DNA from: Demequina aurantiaca
Lineage (GTDB): Bacteria; Actinomycetota; Actinomycetes; Actinomycetales; Demequinaceae
Assembly: GCF_000975135.1 (NCBI RefSeq)
Contig: NZ_BBRF01000002.1
Location: 1 to 64,000 of the forward strand
DNA: 64,000 nt
Direction: 5' to 3'
This document shows positions 9,260 through 18,282 of this stretch, piece by piece. Below the pieces are notes generated by a model. That model saw nothing but the letters and a program-made list of their open reading frames with translations, had not been told where the DNA came from and ran no database searches. Made by a program: the position numbers and the translations under genes. The number at the start of each line of letters is the position of its first letter. Position 1 is the stretch's first letter.

Positions 9260-10285
9260 CTAGTCGCTGAGGGTGCGCGGAGGTGCCGTCGAATTGCGCA
9301 CCACGAGTGACGTCGCGAGTTCGACTCGCGGCTGTGGAGCGGTGTCGTCGTGAGCGAGTGCCATTGCGGTGCGGATGGCTTCGCGAGCCATCTGTTCCAA
9401 GGGCTGTCGCACGGTGGTCAATCGCGGCGTGATCCACTCGCTCACTAGAACGTCGTCGAATCCGACCACAGAGAGATCCTGAGGAATGCTCATCCCGCGT
9501 CGCTGCGCCTCCTCGTAGATGCCCGCTGCCTGAAGGTCGGAGCCCGCAAAGATTGCAGTGGGTGGCTGGGCGAGGCTGAGGAGTTTTGCGGCACCGGCGA
9601 CGCCGCTAGGGAGTTGGAAGTCACCATAGACCTCGAGCTCATGGTCGACATTTATGCCCGCTCTCGTCAGCGCGGCACGATACCCATCTAGTCGGTCGCG
9701 TGCGCACATCACATCCTCCGGCCCGGTCACCATTCCGATACGGGTGTGGCCGAGTTCTATGAGATGTTCCGTGGCGGCCAGGCCGCCCGCCCAGTTGGTG
9801 GCCGCGATTGCCGGGATGTTAGTGGTGGTGCTGCCGACTGGGTCTACGAGGACGACGGGCGTGTTGAGCCGCGAGAGTTCCTCTTCGGCACCAGGCTGTA
9901 GTTCTGAGACGACCAGAACCACCGCATCGGTGCGGCGGCTAGCGAGTTGCTGGATCCAGTGTTTGTTGCCTACCCGCCTACCGTGAGTCGACATCAGTAC
10001 CAAATTGACGCCGGCACGCGCTACCTCCTCTTCCGCACCTTTGAGGAGCGGCATCGCCCAGATCGAATCGATGTCACGAATGACAAAATCGATGAGCCCC
10101 ACGGGTTGACGCTTGGTAGTGCCACGGCGGCGGTATCCATTCTGGGCGAGCAATTCCTGAATGCGGTCCCGTGTTTCCGGGGCAATGCCTCCTCGGCCGT
10201 TCAGTACCTTCGAAACGGTGGGCGCAGAAACGCCGGCGAGGGCGGCAATCTCAGCGATCGTGGTGCGGGTGTCCCCTGTAGGCAT
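9260..10285 (-). CDS. LacI-family transcriptional regulator, divergent to locus B
   Basis: A 341-residue LacI/GalR repressor with helix-turn-helix IAEIAALAGVSAPTVSKVLN near the N-terminus and the family motifs PTAIFAGSD and DLSVVGFDD. The start at 10285 (MPTGDTRTT) is preferred over the longer frame because a strong ribosome-binding site (GGAGGG) lies just upstream of it. The gene faces away from the binding protein - permease - permease - GH3 operon, the same layout as BxlR next to BxlEFGA in Streptomyces, so it probably represses locus B until xylobiose or a similar sugar is present. It is a close paralogue of the LacI at 155-1165. Confidence 0.93.
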   Translation of the reverse strand: MPTGDTRTTIAEIAALAGVSAPTVSKVLNGRGGIAPETRDRIQELLAQNGYRRRGTTKRQPVGLIDFVIRDIDSIWAMPLLKGAEEEVARAGVNLVLMSTHGRRVGNKHWIQQLASRRTDAVVLVVSELQPGAEEELSRLNTPVVLVDPVGSTTTNIPAIAATNWAGGLAATEHLIELGHTRIGMVTGPEDVMCARDRLDGYRAALTRAGINVDHELEVYGDFQLPSGVAGAAKLLSLAQPPTAIFAGSDLQAAGIYEEAQRRGMSIPQDLSVVGFDDVLVSEWITPRLTTVRQPLEQMAREAIRTAMALAHDDTAPQPRVELATSLVVRNSTAPPRTLSD

Positions 10286-10299
10286 GGTGCCCTCCTTCG

Positions 10300-10455
10300 C
10301 GAAAGTTTTACATGTGTATTGGAAACTTGCCATCGACTTAGGGTCAATGTTGCCGAAAAGTTTGCGATGTGTCTACACCGAACCGTAGCGTATGGGGTGC
10401 ACCAACGTACTGGGTAGCGCCGCTGCTAGTCGAAAGCAAATGTTGGAAAGTTAAC
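10300..10455. promoter_or_regulatory. Divergent promoter region with repeated AAA(G/C)TTT-type sites
   Basis: Between the LacI gene (9260-10285) and the locus B operon there are four short related sites: CGAAAGTTTTA (10300-10310), GGAAACTTGC (10321-10330), CGAAAAGTTTGCG (10354-10366) and GGAAAGTTAAC (10445-10455). All are half or full versions of a GAAA-TTTC inverted repeat, the kind of sequence reported for xylan-responsive LacI proteins of streptomycetes. They differ from the CGTTATCGATAACG operator of locus A. A possible minus-strand -35 TTGACC lies within this stretch (about 10331-10336 region). Confidence 0.45.
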
Positions 10456-10475
10456 TCTCAATGAGGAGAAAAGTT

Positions 10476-11828
10476 ATGCACATCAACTTCCGTAAGTCAG
10501 TGCTCGGTGGCGCGGCCGCCATCACGGCTCTCGCTCTCACGCTTACTGCGTGCAGTTCGAGTGATCCGGAGGCCACTGCCAGCTCCGACGCGCCAGGGGC
10601 GACATCCTCTGGTGGCGCTTCAGAGTCCGGTTTGGTCTCGGGCCCGGCGCTTGTGTGGGCCATCGAAGATGCTTCGGTCAATGCCATCAACGAGGACGCG
10701 ATCACCACCTTCAACGATGCCACCGGTTCTACCGTCAAGCTCGAAACCTTTGCCAACGACCCCTACAAGGAGAAGCTGCGCACCGGCATCGGCTCTGATA
10801 ACCAGCCGGACATCTTCTACAACTGGGGAGGTGGCAACCTCAAGCAATACTCGGATGCCGGCCACGTCGCGGACCTGACCTCATGGCTTGATGAAAACCC
10901 CGACTTCAGGGATCAGTTCCTGCCGTCGGTGCTTGGCGTGGGCACGGTAGACGGCAAGGTTTACGGCCTGCCGATGCAGGGGGTGCTCCCCGTCGTGATG
11001 TACGCCAATAAGGATGTTCTGGCCGCGGCGGGTATCGACGCGATGGCAACCACCTGGGACGAACTGCTGTCCCAGATCACCAAGCTCAAGGTCTCTGGCG
11101 TGCAGCCGATCGCACTTGCGGGAAATCAGGCATGGACCGAGCTCATGTGGCTCGAATACCTGCTCGATCGCGTAGGCGGCCCCGAGAAGTTCCAGGCGAT
11201 CGTGAATGGGGATGAAGGAGCGTGGACTGACCCCGCGGTGATCGAGTCTCTGAGCATGATTCAGGACCTAGTCAATGCCGGTGCCTTCGGCACCAACTAC
11301 GCCTCAGTGGGCTATGACGACCAAGGAACCATCGCGTTGATGGCTTCCGGAAAAGTGGGCTACGACCTCATGGGTGCCTGGCACATCGGCGCACTGAAGG
11401 GCAACGGATTTGAGGAATTCGCCGACTCAGGCAGCCTCGAGTGGGGCCCCTTCGTCTCCATCAGTGGCGGCGTCGGCGACCCCAACAACATTGTCGGCAA
11501 CCCTTCGAACTACTACTCCGTGACGGAGAGCTCTCCTAACCAAGAGGTGGCGCAGGAGTTCCTGCTCGACACCCTCACCAGTGAGTCCTATGTGGATGCC
11601 CTGCTGGAGATTGGTCAGGTGCCTGCTGTCGCCGGAATCGAAGACAAGCTGACGGATCCCTTCAACAAGTTCACTTACAACCTCGTGGGCAACGCACCCG
11701 CATTTACGCAGTCCTGGGACCAGGCGCTCGACCCGGCTACATCCGAGGCAATGCTCACGAATCTCCAGAAGGTGTTCCTGCTCGACATGACGCCTGAGGA
11801 GTTCGGACAGGCGATGGACGCGGTCTAA
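10476..11828 (+). CDS. Extracellular sugar-binding lipoprotein, locus B
   Basis: A 450-residue family 1 solute-binding protein. The start at ATG 10476 (MHINFRK) is chosen because GAGGAG lies 7 nt upstream; the ATG at 10461 is part of that ribosome-binding site. The lipoprotein signal ends in the lipobox LTAC. The mature part contains DNQPDIFYNWGGGNL and other binding-protein signatures. It is the first gene of the plus-strand operon and its stop overlaps the next start by 1 nt (TAATG). It probably delivers xylobiose or longer xylo-oligosaccharides to the two permeases that follow. Confidence 0.93.
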   Translation: MHINFRKSVLGGAAAITALALTLTACSSSDPEATASSDAPGATSSGGASESGLVSGPALVWAIEDASVNAINEDAITTFNDATGSTVKLETFANDPYKEKLRTGIGSDNQPDIFYNWGGGNLKQYSDAGHVADLTSWLDENPDFRDQFLPSVLGVGTVDGKVYGLPMQGVLPVVMYANKDVLAAAGIDAMATTWDELLSQITKLKVSGVQPIALAGNQAWTELMWLEYLLDRVGGPEKFQAIVNGDEGAWTDPAVIESLSMIQDLVNAGAFGTNYASVGYDDQGTIALMASGKVGYDLMGAWHIGALKGNGFEEFADSGSLEWGPFVSISGGVGDPNNIVGNPSNYYSVTESSPNQEVAQEFLLDTLTSESYVDALLEIGQVPAVAGIEDKLTDPFNKFTYNLVGNAPAFTQSWDQALDPATSEAMLTNLQKVFLLDMTPEEFGQAMDAV

Positions 11829-12721
11829 TGTCCAGCCCGGTCACGGGACAGGGGCGGCCCAGTTTTGTCTGGGCCGTCCCGGCGTTCCTCTTCTTTGCCT
11901 TTTTCGCGATCGTTCCCATGATCGTGGTGGTATGGCTGTCGTTCACTTCATGGGACGCACTCACGGCACCTACCTGGATTGGCCTCGACAACTGGGCGCG
12001 ACTCGGAAGTGATCCCATCTTGATGGAATCTATCCGCGTCACGCTCGGGCTCACGGCCTTTAGCTGGCTCATTCAGACACTCATCGCGCTTCCACTGGGG
12101 GTCTGGCTTGCACGGCCAGGGCGCTCGCGAGCAACTGTCGGTGCGGTGTTGTTTATTCCGCTGCTGATCTCGTCGGCAGGCATCGGTGTGCTGTGGGGCA
12201 TGTTGCTGGACCCAAACTTTGGAATGGCGGCGATCGTGGGACCCTGGATCGGCGTCACCGACGGCAACTTCATCGGAGACCCGAAACTCGCTTTCTGGGT
12301 CCTCGTCTTTGTCGGTTCGTGGCAGTTTGTGCCGTTCCACGCGCTGCTCTATCAAGGTGCGACCCGGCAGATCCCCGCATCGCTTTACGAGGCCGCACAG
12401 CTGGACGGCGCGAGTTACTTGCAGCAGTTCAGGGCGATCACGATCCCGCAGCTCAAGCACACGATTGTCACATCGTCCGTGTTGATGATTGTCGGGTCGC
12501 TGACGTACTTCGACCTCGTGTTAATTCTGACCGACGGCGGCCCAGGCACGGCGACCACCACGCTGCCGCTTCATATGTACAAACAAGGGTTCCGGGCATT
12601 CGACTTTGGCTATGCGTCGGTCCTCGCCGTGATTCTGCTGGTCCTTGGTACGACCTTGTCCGTGGTGCTCACCCGCATGACGGGCTTCGCAAAGATGGAA
12701 AGCCAGCGGGAGGGGTTGTAA
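11828..12721 (+). CDS. Sugar ABC transporter permease (MalF type), locus B
   Basis: A 297-residue CUT1 permease with about six membrane segments (first: FVWAVPAFLFFAFFAIVPMI). The EAA loop reads SLYEAAQLDGASYLQQF followed by ITIPQLKHT. Start and stop both overlap neighbouring genes by 1 nt, so the binding protein and both permeases are translated as a coupled unit. It corresponds to BxlF in the Streptomyces bxl arrangement. Confidence 0.93.
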   Translation: MSSPVTGQGRPSFVWAVPAFLFFAFFAIVPMIVVVWLSFTSWDALTAPTWIGLDNWARLGSDPILMESIRVTLGLTAFSWLIQTLIALPLGVWLARPGRSRATVGAVLFIPLLISSAGIGVLWGMLLDPNFGMAAIVGPWIGVTDGNFIGDPKLAFWVLVFVGSWQFVPFHALLYQGATRQIPASLYEAAQLDGASYLQQFRAITIPQLKHTIVTSSVLMIVGSLTYFDLVLILTDGGPGTATTTLPLHMYKQGFRAFDFGYASVLAVILLVLGTTLSVVLTRMTGFAKMESQREGL

Positions 12722-13635
12722 TGACAATAGACACAACTGCAAGCGGACCCCGAGAGCCCGTGTCAAACGTTCGGCACCCGTCCTCGAATGGCATGGGCAA
12801 GGCGCGAGCCAACAAAAAGCGGAACCGACCTGCGTGGATCTCCGGCTCGCTAGTGGCGGTGTGGACCATCATCGTTGCGTTCCCCCTCTACTTCCTCGCC
12901 GTGACATCTCTCCGGCAGCAGTCGGGGTACATCGTCGACGGGCCTCTCGCATTGCCATGGCCCATCACATTCCAGAACTACGTCGACGTGCTTACCGGGC
13001 AATTCATGCGTTACTTCGCCAACAACGTCATTGTGACCGTGGGCGCCGTTGTGATCTCCGTGGTGTTCGCGTTGTTCGCGGCGTATGCGATCGTGCGGTC
13101 CAAGAGTCGGCTACTTCGTCGATTCTTCTACTTCATGCTCCTCGGGCTCGCCATCCCAGCACAGGCTGTGATCATTCCGCTGTATCTGATTATCAACGAG
13201 CTGCACCTGTACGACACGTTGTGGGCGATCATTCTGCCGGCGGCGGCCTTTGGTCTCCCGCTCGCGATTCTCGTGTTGGTTGGCAGCTTGCGGGATATCC
13301 CGGGCGAACTCTACGAGTCGATGGAGTTGGACGGCGCGACCCCATGGATCGCCTTTAGGCAGCTGGTGTTGCCGCTGTCGCGTCCCGCGATCAGCACCGT
13401 CACGATCTATCTCGCCTTGGGTGCCTGGAACGGATTCCTCTTTCCGTTGGTGCTGACGCAGAGCCAGGACGTTCGCGTTCTGACCCTGGGTCTCTGGGAC
13501 TTCCAAACACAGTTCGGAGTCAATATCCCAGGGCTCACCGCCGCGGTGACGCTGTCACTGGTGCCGTTGCTTGTGCTGTACCTCTTTAGCCGCAAGCAAC
13601 TGCTGTCCGGGCTCACCGCCGGATTCAGCAAGTAG
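12721..13635 (+). CDS. Sugar ABC transporter permease (MalG type), locus B
   Basis: A 304-residue CUT1 permease. The start at 12721 (MTIDTTASG) overlaps the stop of the preceding permease by 1 nt; the longer open frame upstream lies wholly inside that gene. The N-terminal 38 residues are hydrophilic, then six membrane segments follow. The EAA loop reads ELYESMELDGATPWIAF followed by LVLPLSRPA, a slightly divergent EAA motif (ESM for EAA). It corresponds to BxlG. The ATPase would be supplied from elsewhere. Confidence 0.92.
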   Translation: MTIDTTASGPREPVSNVRHPSSNGMGKARANKKRNRPAWISGSLVAVWTIIVAFPLYFLAVTSLRQQSGYIVDGPLALPWPITFQNYVDVLTGQFMRYFANNVIVTVGAVVISVVFALFAAYAIVRSKSRLLRRFFYFMLLGLAIPAQAVIIPLYLIINELHLYDTLWAIILPAAAFGLPLAILVLVGSLRDIPGELYESMELDGATPWIAFRQLVLPLSRPAISTVTIYLALGAWNGFLFPLVLTQSQDVRVLTLGLWDFQTQFGVNIPGLTAAVTLSLVPLLVLYLFSRKQLLSGLTAGFSK

Positions 13636-13679
13636 CGCCGTCATTCTTCTCACGCCATTTTTCAAGTTAAGGACTTCCC

Positions 13680-16016
13680 ATGACTCACGTGGATGAACGG
13701 CCCAGTGCCGCGCATGCTCTAACCGGCAACACATACACCTCGGCGCAACGCGAACGCGTGGCAGCGCTGATGGCAGACATGACTGTCGAGGAAAAGCTCG
13801 CACAGCTCTACGGCATGTGGATTGGTGCCTCTGGCGATAGCGGCGAGATGGTCGCGCCCATGATGGACGAGATGCTCGGGGAGGTGCCGCCCTTCGAGGA
13901 ATTCGCGAAGAATGGGCTCGGTCAGCTCACTCGCATCTTCGGAACGCATCCGGTTGAACCCGCCGCGGGCGCCAAGGCACTCATGGAGACGCAACGCTGG
14001 CTCAAGACCAACACGAGGCTTGGCATTCCGGCGCTCTCGCACGAGGAGTGCCTCACGGGGCTCGCTGCGTGGAAAGCCACCACCTTCCCCACTCCGCTCG
14101 CGTGGGGAGCCTCGTTTGACCCGGATCTGGTGGGAGAGATGTCCGCTGCCATCGGTGACTCGATGGTCAGGTTAGGTATTCACCAGGGTCTTTCCCCGGT
14201 GCTCGACGTGATCAGGGACGCACGATGGGGCCGTGTAGAGGAGTGCATCGGCGAAGACCCTTACCTGGTGGGAAGCATCGGCTCGGCCTATGTGAAGGGC
14301 CTTGAAGGCGCCGGAATCATTGCGACGCTGAAGCACTTCGTGGGCTATTCCAACTCTCGCGCGGGCCGCAATCTTGCGCCGGTGCATGCCGGTCCGCGCG
14401 AGATCGCGGACGTGCTGCTCATTCCGTTCGAAATGGCAGTGCTCGATGCAGGAGTGCGGTCCGTTATGAACTCGTACGCGGAGATCGACGGCGTCCCGGT
14501 CGCCGCGGACCCCAAGTTGCTGACGGGGCTCCTACGCGACCGATGGGGGTTCGAGGGCACCGTCGTCGCAGACTATTTCGCGTTCCAGTTCCTGCGAGAC
14601 TTGCACGGGGTCGCGGAGGATTTTGCGGATGCGGGCCGTCAGGCACTCGCCGCTGGAATTGATATCGAGTTACCGACCGGCCGAACTCTGCGACAGCCGA
14701 TGGTTGATGCGATCAACGCCGGCGACGTGGACATAGCCATCGTGGACCGCGCGCTGGAGCGCGTGCTGCTGCAGAAGGCCAGCATCGGGCTGCTCGATGC
14801 GACTTTTGAGGAGGATGCCCCTACGGACATCGATCTCGACCCAGCAGAACATCGAGCTATTGCTGCGCGACTCGCGGAGGAGTCGGTTGTCTTGCTCGCG
14901 AACGACGGCACGCTGCCGCTCGCGGCCGGCAGCACCATCGCTGTGGTGGGCCCGAACGCCGACCGCGCTCCCGCACTGTTCGGTTGCTACTCATTCATCA
15001 ATCACGTGTTGTCTCAGCACCCCGGCACAGCACAGGGGATTGACGTCCCCACGGTTCTCAGTGCTATCCGTTCCGAACAGGGCGCCGATGCAGTAGTCGC
15101 CTATGAGCCCGGATGTGCCGTAGACGACGCGGACACCTCAGGCATCGCCGATGCTGTGGCGGCAGCCACGCGGGCCGACGTCGCAGTCGTGGTCGTTGGG
15201 GACCAGGCGGGGCTCTTTGGGCGGGGCACCGTTGGTGAGGGTTGCGACCGCGACTCGCTTGAGCTTCCCGGCGTTCAACGTCAGTTGGTCGAGGCGGTGC
15301 TCGAGACCGGCACTCCCGTTGTGCTGGTGATGGTGACCGGCCGTCCGTATGCGGTGGACTGGGCCCTCGATCGCTGTGCGGCCGCCGTGCAGGCATTCTT
15401 CCCCGGCGAGGAGGGGGCGGCTGCCATCGCGGGCGCCCTGTCCGGGCGCATCAACCCCTCTGGTCGCTTGCCGGTGAGCTTGCCCAGGTCCGTGGGTGCC
15501 CAGCCGTACAGTTACCTGCGACCGCCGCTTGGGGGGCAGAACGGCACCAGCAACCTCGACACGGCACCCGCGCGACCATTCGGATTTGGCCTAACCTACA
15601 CAGATTTCCGGCACCGTAACCTGAGGGTCGCCTCCGGTGAAGTGGCCTCCGATGGGGCGATCGTCGCCACGGTGACCGTGACCAATACGGGTGAGCGCGA
15701 CGGCAGCGACATCGTGCAGCTCTACGGTCACGATGTGGTGGGATCGGTCACGAGACCAGTCGCGCAGTTGCTCGGCTACGCCCGAGTGGACCTGGCGGCT
15801 GGCGAGAGAGCCGACGTGACGTTCGTCGTGCCAACGACGCGCCTCGCCTTCTCCGACCGAGACCTAGTGCGCATCGTCGAGCCCGGAAAGGTCGACCTAT
15901 GGGTGGGGTCGGACTGCGAGACGCGTGACACTGAAAAGAGCATTGTGATTGTGGGTGACGTGCACCACGTGAGCCTGAGTGACGCGCGCATGACACTGGT
16001 TGAGGTCGCGCGTTGA
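13680..16016 (+). CDS. GH3 beta-glycosidase (BxlA-like beta-xylosidase), locus B
   Basis: A 778-residue family 3 glycoside hydrolase with the same domain order as the enzyme of locus A: barrel, sandwich and C-terminal fibronectin type III-like domain. The nucleophile is the Asp in VVADYFAFQFL; KHFVGYS is conserved. No signal peptide. Position after a binding protein and two permeases, with a divergent LacI gene, matches the bxlEFGA cluster of streptomycetes, which supports beta-xylosidase. The sequence is clearly paralogous to the GH3 at 2463-4733 over its whole length (for example GRNLAPVHAGPRE, SGEGCD/VGEGCD, RPVAQL). The stop overlaps the following TTG start. Confidence 0.93.
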   Translation: MTHVDERPSAAHALTGNTYTSAQRERVAALMADMTVEEKLAQLYGMWIGASGDSGEMVAPMMDEMLGEVPPFEEFAKNGLGQLTRIFGTHPVEPAAGAKALMETQRWLKTNTRLGIPALSHEECLTGLAAWKATTFPTPLAWGASFDPDLVGEMSAAIGDSMVRLGIHQGLSPVLDVIRDARWGRVEECIGEDPYLVGSIGSAYVKGLEGAGIIATLKHFVGYSNSRAGRNLAPVHAGPREIADVLLIPFEMAVLDAGVRSVMNSYAEIDGVPVAADPKLLTGLLRDRWGFEGTVVADYFAFQFLRDLHGVAEDFADAGRQALAAGIDIELPTGRTLRQPMVDAINAGDVDIAIVDRALERVLLQKASIGLLDATFEEDAPTDIDLDPAEHRAIAARLAEESVVLLANDGTLPLAAGSTIAVVGPNADRAPALFGCYSFINHVLSQHPGTAQGIDVPTVLSAIRSEQGADAVVAYEPGCAVDDADTSGIADAVAAATRADVAVVVVGDQAGLFGRGTVGEGCDRDSLELPGVQRQLVEAVLETGTPVVLVMVTGRPYAVDWALDRCAAAVQAFFPGEEGAAAIAGALSGRINPSGRLPVSLPRSVGAQPYSYLRPPLGGQNGTSNLDTAPARPFGFGLTYTDFRHRNLRVASGEVASDGAIVATVTVTNTGERDGSDIVQLYGHDVVGSVTRPVAQLLGYARVDLAAGERADVTFVVPTTRLAFSDRDLVRIVEPGKVDLWVGSDCETRDTEKSIVIVGDVHHVSLSDARMTLVEVAR

Positions 16017-16870
16017 CTCCGGAACATGTGCCCCCGTCGCCGGGGCACAAGGTGTGGCTTATCACTGGTACTTCGAGGGGATTCGGACGGCAATTCGCCC
16101 TCGCGGCGCTCGAGCGGGGCGACACCGTATGCGCGACCGCGCGTGACACGTCCACCTTGGATGGCTTGGTGGAGCGGTTCGGCAACCTCGTCGTGCCATT
16201 CGAATTGGACGTTCGCGATGGTGCGCGGTGCCGTGAAGTAGTAGCCACCGCATCGAAATGGTGTGGGCGCATCGATGTGCTGGTCAACAACGCCGGTTAT
16301 GGACTCTTTGGTGCCGTTGAGGAAATCACGGAGCGGCAGTTGCGTGAACAAATGGAGACTAATTTTTTCGGTGCGTTCAATCTCACCCAGGCCGCCATCC
16401 CGCTAATGCGGGAACGTAGAGCCGGCCACATTGTGCAGATCTCGACAATGGGTGGCGTGATCGCGTTCCCCACCATAGGCGGGTATCACGCATCTAAGTG
16501 GGCGCTCGAGGGGCTAACCGAATCGCTAGCCAGCGAGGTGGCGTGCCTCGGCATCAAGGTGACCATAGTGGAACCCGGCGGGTTCGACACCGACTGGGGC
16601 GCGGCATCGTCCGTCAGTGCTCTGGAACTGCCGCACTACGCCCAGGTGCGTGAACGGCTCAGTGAGAACTGGGTGGCAGCACACCCGGATGGCGTGCCAT
16701 CGCCTCTTGGATTTGGGGCAGCTCTCTGCGAGATTGTGGACGCCGATGAGCCTCCGTTGCGCGTGTTCTTTGGTGCGACACCCGCACGGCTGGTTCCGCC
16801 CGTCTATGAGAAGCGCCTGGCTGAGTGGGAGAACTGGGCGGATCTGTCCGTTGCGGCCGAGGGTCGTTAG
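16013..16870 (+). CDS. Short-chain dehydrogenase/reductase
   Basis: A 285-residue SDR-family oxidoreductase. It has the nucleotide-binding Gly motif GTSRGFG near residue 19, the NNAGYGLFG segment, and the catalytic pair YHASK. The start is uncertain: TTG at 16013 overlaps the GH3 stop (TTGA), with in-frame GTG codons at 16028 and 16052 as alternatives. As the last gene of locus B it may oxidise or reduce a sugar or aglycone released by the glycosidases, but the substrate cannot be read from the sequence. Confidence 0.88.
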   Translation: MTPEHVPPSPGHKVWLITGTSRGFGRQFALAALERGDTVCATARDTSTLDGLVERFGNLVVPFELDVRDGARCREVVATASKWCGRIDVLVNNAGYGLFGAVEEITERQLREQMETNFFGAFNLTQAAIPLMRERRAGHIVQISTMGGVIAFPTIGGYHASKWALEGLTESLASEVACLGIKVTIVEPGGFDTDWGAASSVSALELPHYAQVRERLSENWVAAHPDGVPSPLGFGAALCEIVDADEPPLRVFFGATPARLVPPVYEKRLAEWENWADLSVAAEGR

Positions 16871-16913
16871 CGCCCCAACTGAGCGGTGCCGAACTGCAAC
16901 TCGCCCCGGTCGT

Positions 16914-18083
16914 TCATTCCACCACCCGACGGATGAAGGTCGCCATGCCGGGCACCGTGAATGCGATCTGCCCTCGCTTGGGCGAGAAGACGATTCCCTT
17001 GCCGATCAGCCGGCCGCGTATAGCGCTGATGGACTCCTGAGTCTTGCCAAGGCGCTCGGCGACAACGCGTGCCTGCGACGGGCCGTCGCCGTCCTCCGCC
17101 ATCGCGGTGAGGTAGCGCTGCTCGGCAGAGGTCGCGCGGTCCCATCGGGCCAGGAAGAAGCCCTGATCCAACTCGTCGAAGCCGATGGACTTGGCGACCA
17201 CGGCATCGTCCGCATCGATGGGCGAATAAGCGGCGACGTCCCAGGCGGCCTTGCCGAAGACCTGAATAAAGTAGGGGTAGCCTGCGGCGATGGGCTCGAG
17301 GATGTCCAACGCGTCCGGGGCCCAACCCTCACCCAGGCTTTCCACGGGCTCGACCAGCGCGCGTCGCGTCGCGGCGGCGTCCAGCGGGCCCAGACTGCGG
17401 TAGTCGAACATGCGCTCGGCGTACGAGCGGGCGGTGCCGAGGATGCGCGGCAGTGAGGGAAGACCCGCGCCGCACACCAGTAGCGGCAGGTTCTCGAGAT
17501 TCGCGTCCTGGACCGCGCGCAGCAGTGCGTTGAGTTCCTCGCGGGTGAGGTCCTGCATCTCGTCGACGGCAACCATGATGCCGGCCCGATTCTCCACCTG
17601 TGCTTGGGCGATGGTCACCAGCAGGTCGGGTAGGTCTAGCGTGACTTTGCCGGTGTAGGGGCGCGTGTAGCGGGGGTCGATCTCCACCCCAAAGGAGACC
17701 TCGTCGAGGCCGATTGCGATGCGGAACGACGTGAAGGCGCCCAGGGCGGCGTGTGCCCGCTCGGACATGGACGGCTTGACCAGCATGCGCAACTGGATCG
17801 ACAGGCGGTCTGCGAGTCGTTCGATGAATGGGCTGGAGGAACTGGGATCCGACTCAATTCGCAGCGCCATCCAGCCGTGCGAGGCGGCGATCGACGTGAA
17901 TTGGCCCAGCAGAACGGTTTTGCCGGTGCCACGCAGGCCGTAGGCGACGATGCCGCGGGCACCGCGTCCCAGGGACAGGCGTTCCACGGCGGCGGTGCAG
18001 GCGGCGAGCTCGTCATCGCGGCCCACGAGGGCGAAGGGTGGGTTCCCCGCTCCGGGGTTAAAAGGATTGGTGTTCGCGTGCAT
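16914..18083 (-). CDS. AAA+ ATPase with C-terminal winged helix (ORC1-like ATP-binding protein)
   Basis: A 389-residue protein with a P-loop (GLRGTGKT, about residue 49) and Walker B (MVAVDEMQDL), followed by a C-terminal winged-helix region (TSAEQRYLTAMAEDGDGPSQ to the end). This is the architecture of the AAA_16/ORC-like ATP-binding proteins frequent in actinobacteria and archaea. The role of these proteins is mostly unknown; some are linked to stress or mobile-element functions. No toxin or nuclease gene sits next to it here. It is transcribed alone, divergent from the 2-hydroxyacid dehydrogenase gene across a region with a long hairpin. Confidence 0.85.
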   Translation of the reverse strand: MHANTNPFNPGAGNPPFALVGRDDELAACTAAVERLSLGRGARGIVAYGLRGTGKTVLLGQFTSIAASHGWMALRIESDPSSSSPFIERLADRLSIQLRMLVKPSMSERAHAALGAFTSFRIAIGLDEVSFGVEIDPRYTRPYTGKVTLDLPDLLVTIAQAQVENRAGIMVAVDEMQDLTREELNALLRAVQDANLENLPLLVCGAGLPSLPRILGTARSYAERMFDYRSLGPLDAAATRRALVEPVESLGEGWAPDALDILEPIAAGYPYFIQVFGKAAWDVAAYSPIDADDAVVAKSIGFDELDQGFFLARWDRATSAEQRYLTAMAEDGDGPSQARVVAERLGKTQESISAIRGRLIGKGIVFSPKRGQIAFTVPGMATFIRRVVE

Positions 18084-18163
18084 GGCTCACACTGTACGTA
18101 ACTATGCTGACATTCGCATAGGGAGGGCCAGGGAGTGCTGGTTGCGCTCAACCACCACGCTCC

Positions 18164-18217
18164 TGCGCTTACATCTGGATGCAAAAGCGAGGGCTTTTGG
18201 GTTCAGATGTAAGCGCA
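18164..18217. repeat. Nested inverted repeat (REP-like hairpin) between divergent genes
   Basis: The outer arms TGCGCTTACATCTG (18164-18177) and its exact reverse complement (18204-18217) enclose a second stem CAAAAGC/GCTTTTG with a GAGG loop. The whole element is 54 nt and could fold as one long hairpin with a small internal bulge. It lies in the intergenic region of two divergent genes, where a terminator is not expected, and has no T tract. It could be a REP/MITE-like repeat or a regulatory structure. Confidence 0.8.
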
Positions 18218-18282
18218 GAAGCGAAATGTATGCGTCCGCGGAGCGGGCCGAGCGGCCAGGTGACGTGTGCAAAACTGGCATG

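Noticed and set aside
12193..12720. Longer N-terminus for the second permease of locus B
   Set aside because: The extension lies in another frame of the first permease; the ATG at 12721 with a 1-nt overlap fits operon structure.
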